DNA from: Hyalangium gracile
Lineage (GTDB): Bacteria; Myxococcota; Myxococcia; Myxococcales; Myxococcaceae
Length of the DNA: 64,000 bases
Assembly (NCBI RefSeq): GCF_020103725.1
Contig: NZ_JAHXBG010000020.1
Coordinates: forward strand, 62,001 to 126,000
Direction: 5' to 3'
The notes beneath the pieces are model-generated. The model searched no databases and was not told the DNA's origin. It saw only the letters and a program-made list of their open reading frames with translations. The position numbers were made by a program, and so were the translations under genes. Positions 53,990-61,940 of this stretch are shown here, in pieces (within the stretch, counting starts at the first letter, position 1; the number at the start of each line of letters is the position of its first letter).

Positions 53990-54005
53990 GGTGTCGAAGG
54001 GACAC
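53969..54005. promoter_or_regulatory. four-half-site operator array, probable NrtR site (nrtR)
   Basis: GTGT (53969), ACAC (53980), GTGT (53991) and ACAC (54002), each separated by exactly seven bases, so half-sites recur every 11 bp in alternating direction. GTGT-N7-ACAC is a 15-bp palindrome, present twice, and the inner ACAC-N7-GTGT is embedded in a perfect TTCGACAC/GTGTCGAA inverted repeat. It covers the -10 and reaches almost to the ribosome site, so bound repressor would block transcription. Confidence 0.72.
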
Positions 54006-54019
54006 GGAGGAGAGCGAGC

Positions 54020-54709
54020 GTGAGCTACACCTACGAGTACCCACGGCCCGCCTTGACGGTGGACTGCGTGGTGTTCGGGATGGATGAGGAGGACCTGAAG
54101 GTGCTCCTCATCAAGCGTGGGCTGGAGCCCTTCCTGGGGAAGTGGGCGCTGCCCGGCGGCTTCGTCCGGATGGACGAGTCCCTGGACGACGCGGCCCGCC
54201 GCGAGCTGGAGGAGGAGGCCGGCATCCGCCCCAGCCACCTGGAGCAGCTCTACTCCTTCGGAGCGCCGGGACGAGATCCACGCGGGCGCGTCGTCACCGT
54301 GGCCTACTTCGCCCTGGTGAAGCTGAGCGATCACCGGGTCCACGCCTCCACGGACGCTCGCGAGGCGGCCTGGTTCTCCGTGTGGGACGCGCCCAAGCTG
54401 GCGTTCGACCACGCGGACATCCTCGGCACCGCGCTCCAGCGGCTCAAGGGCAAGGTGCGCTACCAGCCCATCGGCTTCGAGCTGCTGCCGCCCAAGTTCA
54501 CCCTCACCCAGCTCCAGCGGCTCTACGAGATCATCCTGGAGCGCCAGCTCGACAAGCGGAACTTCCGCAAGAAGATCCTCTCCATGGATCTGCTCGAGGA
54601 GCTCGACGAGGTGGAGCAGGACGTCTCCCACCGCGCCGCGCGCCTCTATCGGTTCGATCACAAGAAGTACAAGCAGCTCGAGAAGGCGGGCTTCAACTTC
54701 GAGCTGTAG
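54020..54709 (+). CDS. nrtR: NrtR-type Nudix transcriptional regulator
   Basis: 229 residues from GTG 54020 (GGAGGAGAG site). The Nudix domain is 5-145 with a full Nudix box [20 protein letters not shown] then EAGI. The C-terminal winged helix is typical of Nrt[29 protein letters not shown], and [11 protein letters not shown] near the end. NrtR proteins repress NAD synthesis and recycling genes and release DNA when they bind ADP-ribose. The intact Nudix box means hydrolysis is possible. Its own promoter carries the four-half-site operator, which fits autoregulation. A PP2C gene and a kinase gene follow. Confidence 0.92.
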   Translation: MSYTYEYPRPALTVDCVVFGMDEEDLKVLLIKRGLEPFLGKWALPGGFVRMDESLDDAARRELEEEAGIRPSHLEQLYSFGAPGRDPRGRVVTVAYFALVKLSDHRVHASTDAREAAWFSVWDAPKLAFDHADILGTALQRLKGKVRYQPIGFELLPPKFTLTQLQRLYEIILERQLDKRNFRKKILSMDLLEELDEVEQDVSHRAARLYRFDHKKYKQLEKAGFNFEL

Positions 54710-54837
54710 CCCGCCCTGAAGTCCCCGCCGCGCCGCCGTGACGCCCTGCCCAGGGCCACGGGAGCGGTGTGTCCGCCGTGCGCTGTTTCCACCCGTTCCA
54801 CCGCAGCCCGCGCACCGGGCTCGGGAGAGGTGTGCCC

Positions 54838-55641
54838 ATGCTTCCCTCCTTCGACATCGCCGCCGCCTCCGTCATCGGCCGAGAGCACGCGCGCGCGGGC
54901 CGCAACAACCAGGATGCGCTCAGCCTGCTCGCGCAGGGAGAGGTGCTCGCCGCCGTGGTCGCGGATGGGTGCGGCAGCGGAGCCCACAGCGAGGTGGGAG
55001 CACAGCTCGGCGCGCGCGCCGTGGCGCAGGCCGTGCTCGCGGCGGTGGGCGAGGGAATTTCCCTGGAGGCGCCTGGCTTCCTCGAGGCCGTGCGCGCCCG
55101 GGTGCTGAAGTTCCTGACCAGCCTCACCGAGCAGCTCGGAAGCTCACTGGTGGGCGAGCACCTGCTCTTCACTGTCGTGGGCGCCGTCATCACTCCCTCG
55201 CGCACGCTCGTCTTCTCCGCGGGGGACGGCGTCTGGGCCCTCAACGGCGAGGTCCACCCGCTGGGGCCCTTTCCCAACAACGCGCCGCCGTACCTCGCCT
55301 ATGGCCTGCTGTCTCCCGGCGCCGTGCCGCTGGAGCGCCAGGCCCTCGTTGCCACGGACGAGGTGATGGCGCTGATGCTCGGCACGGATGGCGCGGCGGA
55401 CCTGGCGAAGCTCGCCGAGGCCCGCGTGCCCGAGCGAGACGAGCCCGTGGGACCGCTCTCGCAGTACTGGACGGACGAGCGCTACTTCCAGAACCCGGAC
55501 GCGCTCCGACGCCGGCTCGCGCTGCTGGGCCGCGAGTCCGTGCGCGCCGACTTCACCGCTCACCGCCTGGTGCGCACGCCGAGCCTGCTCGCCGACGACA
55601 CCACGCTCATCGTCCTGCGCCGTCGCATGGGGAGGGCCTGA
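54838..55641 (+). CDS. PP2C-type protein phosphatase
   Basis: 267 residues from ATG 54838 (GAGAGG site). Motifs of PP2C are all present: GRNNQDAL near 22, VVADGCGSG near 40, SAGDGVWAL near 123, LGTDGAADL near 181 and ADDTTLIVLRR at the end, which supply the metal-binding Asp residues. It is closer in style to YegK/PphC and the PP2C of TerY-P triads than to the large Stp type. It dephosphorylates Ser/Thr, most likely targets of the kinase four bases downstream. 128 bases after nrtR, with no separate promoter seen. Confidence 0.9.
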   Translation: MLPSFDIAAASVIGREHARAGRNNQDALSLLAQGEVLAAVVADGCGSGAHSEVGAQLGARAVAQAVLAAVGEGISLEAPGFLEAVRARVLKFLTSLTEQLGSSLVGEHLLFTVVGAVITPSRTLVFSAGDGVWALNGEVHPLGPFPNNAPPYLAYGLLSPGAVPLERQALVATDEVMALMLGTDGAADLAKLAEARVPERDEPVGPLSQYWTDERYFQNPDALRRRLALLGRESVRADFTAHRLVRTPSLLADDTTLIVLRRRMGRA

Positions 55642-55645
55642 CACC

Positions 55646-57517
55646 ATGGACGTCTATCTCGAGGGAAAGAAGGTACGGCTGAATCCCACGCGCGCGCTCG
55701 GCAAGGGCGGCGAGGCGGACGTGTTCGACCTGGGCGACGGACGCGCTCTCAAGGTCTTCAAGCCCCCCGAGCATCCCGACTACCAGGGCCTGCCCGAGGA
55801 GCAGACCGCCGCTCGCGCTCGACTGGATGAGCACCAGCGCAAGCTCCGCGCCTTCCCGACGGTGCTGCCGGCTCGCGTCGTCATGCCGCAGACGCTCGCC
55901 ACGGACCGGAGCGGCCGCACCGTGCTGGGCTACGCCATGCGCAAGCTGGACAGCGTCGAGCCGCTGCGCCGCTTCAGCGATCCGGCCTTCCGCCGTGCCG
56001 GAGCCACCTCCGCGCGTGTCGTCGAGGTGCTGCGAGGCCTGCACACCACGCTCGAGGCCGTCCATGGCTCGGGCGTCGTGGTGGGGGACTTCAACGACCT
56101 CAACATCCTCGTGTCGGGCGCGGACGCGTACCTCATCGACGCGGACAGCTTCCAGTTCGGCGCGTTCCTCTCCGCCGTCTTCACGGAGCGCTTCCTGGAT
56201 CCGCTGCGCCTCACCGGCACCACGGCCACCTCGCTCAGTCCGGGCCGCCCGGCCTCTCCGGACAGCGACTGGTATGCCTTCGCCGTGGCGCTGATGCAGA
56301 GCCTGCTGTGCGTGGGGCCCTACGGCGGCGTCCACCGGCCTCAGCCTCCCACGCCGCGCGCGACGCCCGCGGCGCGTGTCCACCAGCGCCTCACCGTCTT
56401 CCACCCGGACGTGCAGTACCCGAAGCCCGCGCTTCCGCTGGCCACGCTCCCGGACGAGGTGCTGCACCAGTTCCACCGCATCTTCGTGGAGGACAGCCGG
56501 GGCGCCTTCCCTCCGCGCCTGCTGGAGGCGCTGCGCTTCACCTCCTGTCCATCGTGCGGCTTGGAGCACGCTCGGCTCGCGTGCCCCACGTGCAGCCCTC
56601 ACGCCGCTGCCGCCGCCACGCCCGTCTCCTCCGCCCGAGGCCAGGTGTCCGCGACGCGGCTGTTCTCCACGAGGGGCGTGCTCGTCCACGCGTGCGCCGA
56701 GGATGGCGTGCTGCGCTGGCTCTACCATGAGGAGGGTGCCTACCGGCGAGAGGATGGACGCGCCGTGCTCCATGGACCGCTGGATCCGTCACTCCACTGG
56801 GCCATCCAAGGTGACACCACGCTGGTGGGCCGTGGCGGGGAGCTGGCGGTGCTCTCGACGGGCCGCCCGCCCGAGCGGCTCGGGGTGGATGCTCCCGAGG
56901 GCCGTCCCGCCTTCGCCGCCAACGCCCGGCACCGCTACTGGGCCCAGGCGGGTGGGCTGTGGCGGGATGGTGCCTTCGGGCCCGAGCGCATCGGTGACGT
57001 GCTGGAGGGTCAGACGCGGCTCTTCGTCGGCCCCCGGTTCGGGCTGGGCTTTCACCGGGCGGGCAACCTGCGGGGCGCCTTCGTCTTCGACGCCACGCGC
57101 CCGGGCATCAAGGATGGCCTGGCGCTGCCGTGGCCCTCGGGCAGGCTCGTGGACGTGGAGTGTCTCTTCGAGGGCTCGAACGCCTGGCTCTTCCTCGCGG
57201 AGGAGACCCAGGGGCGCACCGTGCACCACTGCGTCGTGGTGGGCGCCGACGGCACGGTTCGCGCCAGCACCCATGCGGAGGCCGGGGATGGCTCGTGGCT
57301 CGGCTCGCTGCGCGGCAAGTGCGCCGTGGGCGACGTGCTCTTCGCCGCCACGGAGACGGGGCTCACCCGCGTGGAGCTCCGACAGGGACGGCTCGAGGCG
57401 CTCCGCGAGTTCCCCGACGCCGAGCCCTTCGTCGATGCCGACTGCCGGCTCTTCATGACCCGCAGCGGCCTCACCGTCGTCCGCCGCCAGGACATCTCCG
57501 GCCTGCGCATGGCGTGA
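55646..57517 (+). CDS. YegI/TerY-P-type protein kinase with zinc ribbon and beta-rich tail
   Basis: 623 residues from ATG 55646, four bases after the PP2C stop. Kinase domain 10-290: G-loop LGKGGEADVFD, Lys in ALKVFK, an unusual catalytic loop VVVGDFNDLNILV instead of HRDxKxxN, and LIDADSFQF in place of DFG. This combination is characteristic of YegI and TerY-P kinases. A zinc ribbon follows at 301-317 (CPSCGLEHARLACPTC). Residues 335-623 are beta-rich and look like a six-bladed propeller (WAQAGGLWRDG; FHRAGNLRGAFVFDAT). It should phosphorylate the vWA protein or other partners. Kinase activity is likely but not certain given the altered motifs. Confidence 0.85.
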   Translation: MDVYLEGKKVRLNPTRALGKGGEADVFDLGDGRALKVFKPPEHPDYQGLPEEQTAARARLDEHQRKLRAFPTVLPARVVMPQTLATDRSGRTVLGYAMRKLDSVEPLRRFSDPAFRRAGATSARVVEVLRGLHTTLEAVHGSGVVVGDFNDLNILVSGADAYLIDADSFQFGAFLSAVFTERFLDPLRLTGTTATSLSPGRPASPDSDWYAFAVALMQSLLCVGPYGGVHRPQPPTPRATPAARVHQRLTVFHPDVQYPKPALPLATLPDEVLHQFHRIFVEDSRGAFPPRLLEALRFTSCPSCGLEHARLACPTCSPHAAAAATPVSSARGQVSATRLFSTRGVLVHACAEDGVLRWLYHEEGAYRREDGRAVLHGPLDPSLHWAIQGDTTLVGRGGELAVLSTGRPPERLGVDAPEGRPAFAANARHRYWAQAGGLWRDGAFGPERIGDVLEGQTRLFVGPRFGLGFHRAGNLRGAFVFDATRPGIKDGLALPWPSGRLVDVECLFEGSNAWLFLAEETQGRTVHHCVVVGADGTVRASTHAEAGDGSWLGSLRGKCAVGDVLFAATETGLTRVELRQGRLEALREFPDAEPFVDADCRLFMTRSGLTVVRRQDISGLRMA

Positions 57518-57565
57518 GGCTCCAAGGTAGGTGCGGGGGCCATCTCCCCCGGAAATCAGGTCGCC

Positions 57566-57594
57566 TTGACATAGTGTAGATTGGACACTATGTT
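57566..57594 (+). promoter_or_regulatory. sigma-70-like promoter of nicotinamidase-like gene
   Basis: TTGACA (57566-57571), 17-base spacer, TATGTT (57589-57594). Perfect -35 and the same -10 as the nrtR promoter. Confidence 0.78.
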
Positions 57595-57610
57595 GGTGTG
57601 GAAGAAACAC
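57574..57610. promoter_or_regulatory. four-half-site operator array, probable NrtR site (nicotinamidase)
   Basis: GTGT (57574), ACAC (57585), GTGT (57596) and ACAC (57607), again with seven bases between each. The first pair extends to the perfect palindrome ATAGTGT-N7-ACACTAT. Layout, spacing and position relative to -35 and -10 are the same as at nrtR, although most spacer bases differ, so the half-sites are what has been conserved. Confidence 0.75.
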
Positions 57611-57651
57611 GGAGGGGCGCCAAGGAGGCGCACCCAGGAGAGGAGAAGGCC

Positions 57652-58716
57652 ATGAAGACCCAGGTGAAGGAGCTTCCGCTTCCGTCGTTCTACCGTCCCG
57701 ACAACGCGGGCTCCTACGGCTACGGCCCGAACGCCGGGAAGCTCCAGACGGAGGCCGCGACGTGGCGCGCCGCGAACAACCTCACCCCCTCCGCCACCGA
57801 CAAGTTCAACCTGCACCTGCTGCTCATCGACGTGCAGAAGGACTTCTGCTTCCCCGAGGGCTCGCTCTACGTGGCTGGCCGCAGCGGCAAGGGCGCCATC
57901 GACGACAGCCGCCGCATCGCCGAGTTCATGTACCGCAACCTCGGCGCCCTCACGAACGTCACCACGACGCTCGACACGCACTTCGCCTACCAGATCTTCT
58001 TCCCGTCGTTCTGGGTGGACCAGAACGACCAGCCCCTCACCCCGTACCGCGAGGTGACGCGCGAGCAGATCGAGCGCGGCCAGGTGCGCCCCAACCCCGC
58101 CGTGGCCAGGTGGCTGTGCGGCGGCAACTACCCCTGGCTGCTCAAGCAGGTGAAGTACTACTGCGAGGAGCTGGAGCGCGCCGGCAAGTACACGCTCTAC
58201 CTGTGGCCCCCGCACTGCCTGCTCGGTGGTGACGGGCACGCCCTGGCCGGCGTGGTGCAGGAGGCCCGCCTCTTCCACGCGTTCGCCCGCGGCGCCCAGT
58301 CGTGGTGCGAGGTGAAGGGCGGCAACCCGCTCACGGAGAACTACTCGGTGCTGCGCCCCGAGGTGCTCAGCCGCCACGACGGCCAGCCCCTGGCCCAGCG
58401 CAACACCCAGTTCCTCAAGACGCTGCTCACCGCCGACGCCGTCGTCATCGCCGGCCAGGCCGCCAGCCACTGCGTGAAGAGCTCCATCGATGACCTGCTC
58501 AGCGAGATCGTCGCCCAGGACGCCGCGCTCGCTCGCAAGGTGTACCTGCTCACCGACTGCATGTCGGCCGTCACCGTGCCGGACGGCAAGGGGGGCTTCG
58601 CCGCCGACTTCACCCCGCAGGCCGAGGCCGCCCTCAAGCGCTTCGCCGACGCCGGCATGCACCTGGTGAAGTCCACGGACGCGCTCGCCAGCTGGCCGGA
58701 CCTCCGCATCGGCTGA
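57652..58716 (+). CDS. nicotinamidase-like cysteine hydrolase
   Basis: 354 residues, longer than the usual 200 of PncA. The isochorismatase fold starts near 57 with LLLIDVQKDFC (catalytic Asp), then DTHFAYQIFFPSFW near 120, the WPPHCLLGGDGHAL signature near 185 (as WPxHC in PncA), and AGQAASHCVKSS near 268 with the nucleophilic Cys. The first 50 residues and an insertion at 130-180 are extra. It would convert nicotinamide to nicotinate in NAD salvage, although related substrates cannot be excluded. The NrtR-like operator in front supports an NAD role. The vWA gene follows by 34 bases. Confidence 0.85.
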   Translation: MKTQVKELPLPSFYRPDNAGSYGYGPNAGKLQTEAATWRAANNLTPSATDKFNLHLLLIDVQKDFCFPEGSLYVAGRSGKGAIDDSRRIAEFMYRNLGALTNVTTTLDTHFAYQIFFPSFWVDQNDQPLTPYREVTREQIERGQVRPNPAVARWLCGGNYPWLLKQVKYYCEELERAGKYTLYLWPPHCLLGGDGHALAGVVQEARLFHAFARGAQSWCEVKGGNPLTENYSVLRPEVLSRHDGQPLAQRNTQFLKTLLTADAVVIAGQAASHCVKSSIDDLLSEIVAQDAALARKVYLLTDCMSAVTVPDGKGGFAADFTPQAEAALKRFADAGMHLVKSTDALASWPDLRIG

Positions 58717-58750
58717 TCACCCGAACTGAAACCTCTTCAGGAGAACTTCC

Positions 58751-59545
58751 ATGAGCACCAGCAATGGCACCCAGGTGTCGCAGCTCTTCCAGAACGCCCA
58801 CGCCGAGGGCGTCCTCAGCCCCGCCGGCCTCCAGGCCCTCACCGTCGTGGACCTGGGCGCGCAGATCCAGGCCGGCCTCGGCGTCAGCGTGGACGACGTC
58901 CAGGCCAGCGAGGTCGTCCTCGTCACCGTCATGCCGGATGACTCCGGCAGCATCCAGCACGCCAACAACGCCCGGCTCGTCTGCGACGGACACAACCAGG
59001 TCCTCGACTCGCTGCTGGGCAGCAAGCAGAGCGACACCGTCCTGTTCCACACCCGCTACCTCAACGGCTTCGTCCTCAACCCGTACCGGCCGCTCGAGGA
59101 CGTCGTGCGGATGCATGACAAGAACTACAACCCCAGCCTCGGCACACCGCTGTATGACCAGACCGTGGTGCTGCTGGGCACCGTCCTGGCCAAGTCGCAG
59201 GAGTTCACCCGCAACGGCGTGTCCGCTCGCACCGTCACGCTCATCATCACCGACGGCGGCGACTGCCACTCGCAGAACGCTCGCGCCAGGGACGTGGCCG
59301 CGCTGGTGAAGGATCTGCAGCGGGCGGAGAACCACATCGTCGCCGCCATGGGCATCAGCGACGGCACCACGGACTTCCGCAAGGTGTTCCGGGACATGGG
59401 CATCGACGACAAGTGGATCCTCACGCCGGGGCAGAGCGCGCAGGAGATCCGTCAGGCCTTCCAGGTCTTCAGCCAGTCCGCGGTGCGCGTGAGCCAGGGC
59501 GCGGCCAGCTTCAGCCGCACCGCCCTGGGCGGCTTCGGGCGCTGA
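58751..59545 (+). CDS. vWA-domain protein (TerY/YegL-like)
   Basis: 264 residues behind CAGGAGA. vWA fold with the full metal-site (MIDAS) set: DDSGSI near 64 (DxSxS), GTPLYD near 135 (Thr), and IITDGGD near 165 (Asp). The first 55 residues are helical. vWA proteins of this type (YegL in E. coli, TerY in tellurite-resistance loci) go with a PP2C and a YegI-like kinase, both of which lie 1.2-4 kb upstream. It may be a metal-dependent scaffold regulated by phosphorylation. Co-transcribed with the nicotinamidase-like gene. Confidence 0.85.
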   Translation: MSTSNGTQVSQLFQNAHAEGVLSPAGLQALTVVDLGAQIQAGLGVSVDDVQASEVVLVTVMPDDSGSIQHANNARLVCDGHNQVLDSLLGSKQSDTVLFHTRYLNGFVLNPYRPLEDVVRMHDKNYNPSLGTPLYDQTVVLLGTVLAKSQEFTRNGVSARTVTLIITDGGDCHSQNARARDVAALVKDLQRAENHIVAAMGISDGTTDFRKVFRDMGIDDKWILTPGQSAQEIRQAFQVFSQSAVRVSQGAASFSRTALGGFGR

Positions 59546-59566
59546 ACCCCTCGGCTCGCGTCCAGG

Positions 59567-59600
59567 CAGGCGCGCGAATGGAATGCCCGACGCGCGCCTG
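59567..59600 (+). terminator. hairpin after the vWA gene
   Basis: Perfect 10-bp stem CAGGCGCGCG (59567-59576) with CGCGCGCCTG (59591-59600), 14-base loop, followed by TTGCT. Likely ends the nicotinamidase-vWA transcript; the sensor kinase gene begins 31 bases on, so some read-through is possible. Confidence 0.65.
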
Positions 59601-59630
59601 TTGCTCCCTCCAGGAGGGGAGGGAGATTCC

Positions 59631-61109
59631 ATGAGCCTCAAGGCCATGATGACCGCCGCCCTGAGTGCGCTCGGGGTGCTCGTGCTGGCGGCTGCCGCCT
59701 CACTCGGGCTGCTCACGAGCTATCTGCACCGGGTGACCAACAGTCTGGGCAGCTCGGTGGAGGGGGTTCGTCTCGCCGAGGAGATGGAGGTGGAGCTGCT
59801 CAGACACTCCCATCAGGCGGAGGTGCAGCCGCTCGCTGACGCCAGCGCCCGCTCCCTCTCGCTCGGCATCAACGAGGCCGGGCTCAGGTCGCTGCTCGAT
59901 CAGATGGAACCCCTGGCCTCCTCCTCCGAGGAGCAGGAGCTGATGCGCGACATCCGCCGGAAGGTGGACGCCTATCTCCTCGCGCGCGAGCAGGCCCCCG
60001 AAGGTTCTCGCGCCCCGGTGAGCGCGAGGGTGAGCCCCGAGCTGGAGGATGCCATGAACGCCCTGGAGCAGCTCGTCGAGTTCAACGTCCAGGAGGCGCA
60101 TTACGCCCAGGCCCAGGCCAACCGCTGGGATACGGTGGCCGAGCTGGTGGGCACCACGCTGGCCGTGCTGCTACTGGTGGGCATGACCGTGGTCTTCTTC
60201 TGGCTCCGGCGCTCCGTCCTCCGGCCGGTCATGCAGATGAGCCACGCCATGCGCCGCTTCGGCTCGGGCAGCAAGCGCACCCGCGCTCCCGAGACGGGCC
60301 CCACCGAGCTGCGTGAGATGGCGAGGACCTTCAACGAGATGGCCACCTCCCTGGCTCGTCAGCAGGAGGATCAGCTCACCTTCCTGGCCGGTGTGGCCCA
60401 CGAGCTGCGCAACCCGCTCTCCGCCCTGAAGATGTCCACCGCGCTCGTCGATCCGGAGCGCCCGGACATCTCACCCGCGCGCCTCCAGAAGATGCTCACG
60501 CTCGTGCGTCGGCAGGTGGCGCGGCTGGACCGGATGGTGGGCGACCTGCTCGATGCCACCCGCATCGAGGCCGGCCAGCTGGAGCTGCAGCTCGAGGAGC
60601 GCGACGCGCGGGAGCTGGCTCGCGGCGTGGTGGAGCTGTACCAGTCCACCGGCGCGGGGCACGAGCTCAACCTCTCCCTGCCGGAGTCCGCCGTGCTCCT
60701 GCGGTGCGACGGTGCTCGCATCGAGCAGGTGCTCAACAACCTGGTGAGCAATGCGCTGAAGTACTCGCCCGCTGGCACCCAGGTGTCCGTGTCCGTGGCC
60801 CAGGAGGATGAAGAGGTCCTCCTCTCCGTCGCGGATCAGGGCATCGGCATCTCCGCCGAGGAGCAGCCTCACCTCTTCGTCCCCTTCCATCGCGCCCATG
60901 GGGCCCGCAAGCGCGCCACCGGCGCTGGCCTGGGGCTCTCCGTGGCCCGACGCATCGTCGAGGCTCATGGAGGCACCATCGAGGTGGACAGCCAGCCCGG
61001 CCAGGGCTCCGTGTTCCGTGTCCGGCTGCCACGCCTGCGCGCCGTTGCTCCCGTCCCGGACGCCTCGGTGGCCCCGCCTCCGTGGGCGCCCGGTGGCGCG
61101 GTGCACTGA
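59631..61109 (+). CDS. sensor histidine kinase
   Basis: 492 residues from ATG 59631 (GGGGAGGGAG site). Two membrane helices (8-30 and about 175-197; ALGVLVLAAAASLGLL and TLAVLLLVGMTVVFFWL) enclose a helical periplasmic sensor of about 145 residues. HAMP, then HisKA with the H-box FLAGVAHELRNPLSALKMS, N-box NNLVSNALKYSP and G-boxes DQGIGIS and GAGLGLSV. A complete class-I kinase. No response regulator gene is adjacent, as is common in myxobacteria. Ligand unknown. Confidence 0.92.
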   Translation: MSLKAMMTAALSALGVLVLAAAASLGLLTSYLHRVTNSLGSSVEGVRLAEEMEVELLRHSHQAEVQPLADASARSLSLGINEAGLRSLLDQMEPLASSSEEQELMRDIRRKVDAYLLAREQAPEGSRAPVSARVSPELEDAMNALEQLVEFNVQEAHYAQAQANRWDTVAELVGTTLAVLLLVGMTVVFFWLRRSVLRPVMQMSHAMRRFGSGSKRTRAPETGPTELREMARTFNEMATSLARQQEDQLTFLAGVAHELRNPLSALKMSTALVDPERPDISPARLQKMLTLVRRQVARLDRMVGDLLDATRIEAGQLELQLEERDARELARGVVELYQSTGAGHELNLSLPESAVLLRCDGARIEQVLNNLVSNALKYSPAGTQVSVSVAQEDEEVLLSVADQGIGISAEEQPHLFVPFHRAHGARKRATGAGLGLSVARRIVEAHGGTIEVDSQPGQGSVFRVRLPRLRAVAPVPDASVAPPPWAPGGAVH

Positions 61110-61138
61110 CACCCTGTCACTTCACCTCGGACGGAGGG

Positions 61139-61618
61139 TCATTGGTCCGCGCCCGCCGCCGCGAGCGCGGGCTGGGCCTTGGTGGTGCTGGAGCGCTCGG
61201 GCACCACCATCACGGGCTTGGGGCAGCGGCTCACCAGCTCCCCCGAGACGCTGCCGAGCAGCGTGCGCACCAGGGAGCCGCGCTCCCTCGCACCGACGAT
61301 GACCAGGTCCACATCCTCGTCCGCCGCCAGCGCGCTGATCACCGCTGCCGGCTCTCCGTGCGCGATCTGGCTGTTGACGCTCCAGGCGCGCTTGCCGGCA
61401 CTGACGCAGGCTTCCTTCAGGAGCTCCTCGGCGTACTCCTCGCAGGCGTTCTCGAAGGCGGCGAACTCCGGAGCCTCGCCCGGCTTCTCCGCCATCCGCG
61501 CCGGCAGCACGTGGACGAACGTCACCCGCTGGCAGAGGTGCTCGGCGAACTCCAGCGCCGTTCTCGCCGCCTCTCTCGAGGCGGGCGTCCCATCGACTGC
61601 TACGAGGATGCGTCGCAT
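61139..61618 (-). CDS. universal stress protein
   Basis: 159 residues, one Usp domain. ATG 61618 follows AAGGAG. N-terminal strand RILVAVDGTPAS and the ATP-binding motif GARERGSLVRTLLGSVSGEL near 120-140 (G-x2-R-G, then GSVS) mark the ATP-binding type. Usp proteins act in stress and hypoxia response. Converges on the sensor kinase gene. Confidence 0.92.
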   Translation of the reverse strand: MRRILVAVDGTPASREAARTALEFAEHLCQRVTFVHVLPARMAEKPGEAPEFAAFENACEEYAEELLKEACVSAGKRAWSVNSQIAHGEPAAVISALAADEDVDLVIVGARERGSLVRTLLGSVSGELVSRCPKPVMVVPERSSTTKAQPALAAAGADQ

Positions 61619-61940
61619 CACGTTCTCCTTGCTGGCCAGCAGACACTGGCTCCTCCCCACGCAGCCGGAGCCCGGCCCCGCCCCTCGGCACGCCGGAGGG
61701 ACGAAGCCGTCGTCCGCTCGGCCGCAGGGCAGGAAGCCGAAAGCGCTGGGAGGCAGGTGCGCCATGACCCTCCAGCACTCCACGATCCGTGCCAGCCATG
61801 ATCCATCGGCCATGGCCTCCAGGGCATGCACGGGCTGCGTCTCGCGCCTGGGAGGCGCGCAATCCGTGCGCGGAGCCGCGCCGCCGCGTGCGTCCGCGGC
61901 GGGGGGCCTACAGGGTGGGCAGGAGAGGGTGGCTCAGAGG
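61619..61940. other. 322-base intergenic region with two hairpins
   Basis: Lies between the acetyl-CoA hydrolase stop and the Usp start, both on the minus strand. It has two GC stems: CGCGCCT/AGGCGCG at 61843-61859 and CCGCCGCG/CGCGGCGG at 61881-61902. The remainder up to the Usp gene should hold its promoter, which I cannot point to. No gene seen. Confidence 0.55.
61881..61902 (-). terminator. hairpin after the acetyl-CoA hydrolase gene
   Basis: CCGCCGCG (61881-61888), six-base loop, CGCGGCGG (61895-61902), 39 bases beyond the stop codon of the upstream minus-strand gene. Strong stem, no T run. Confidence 0.5.
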
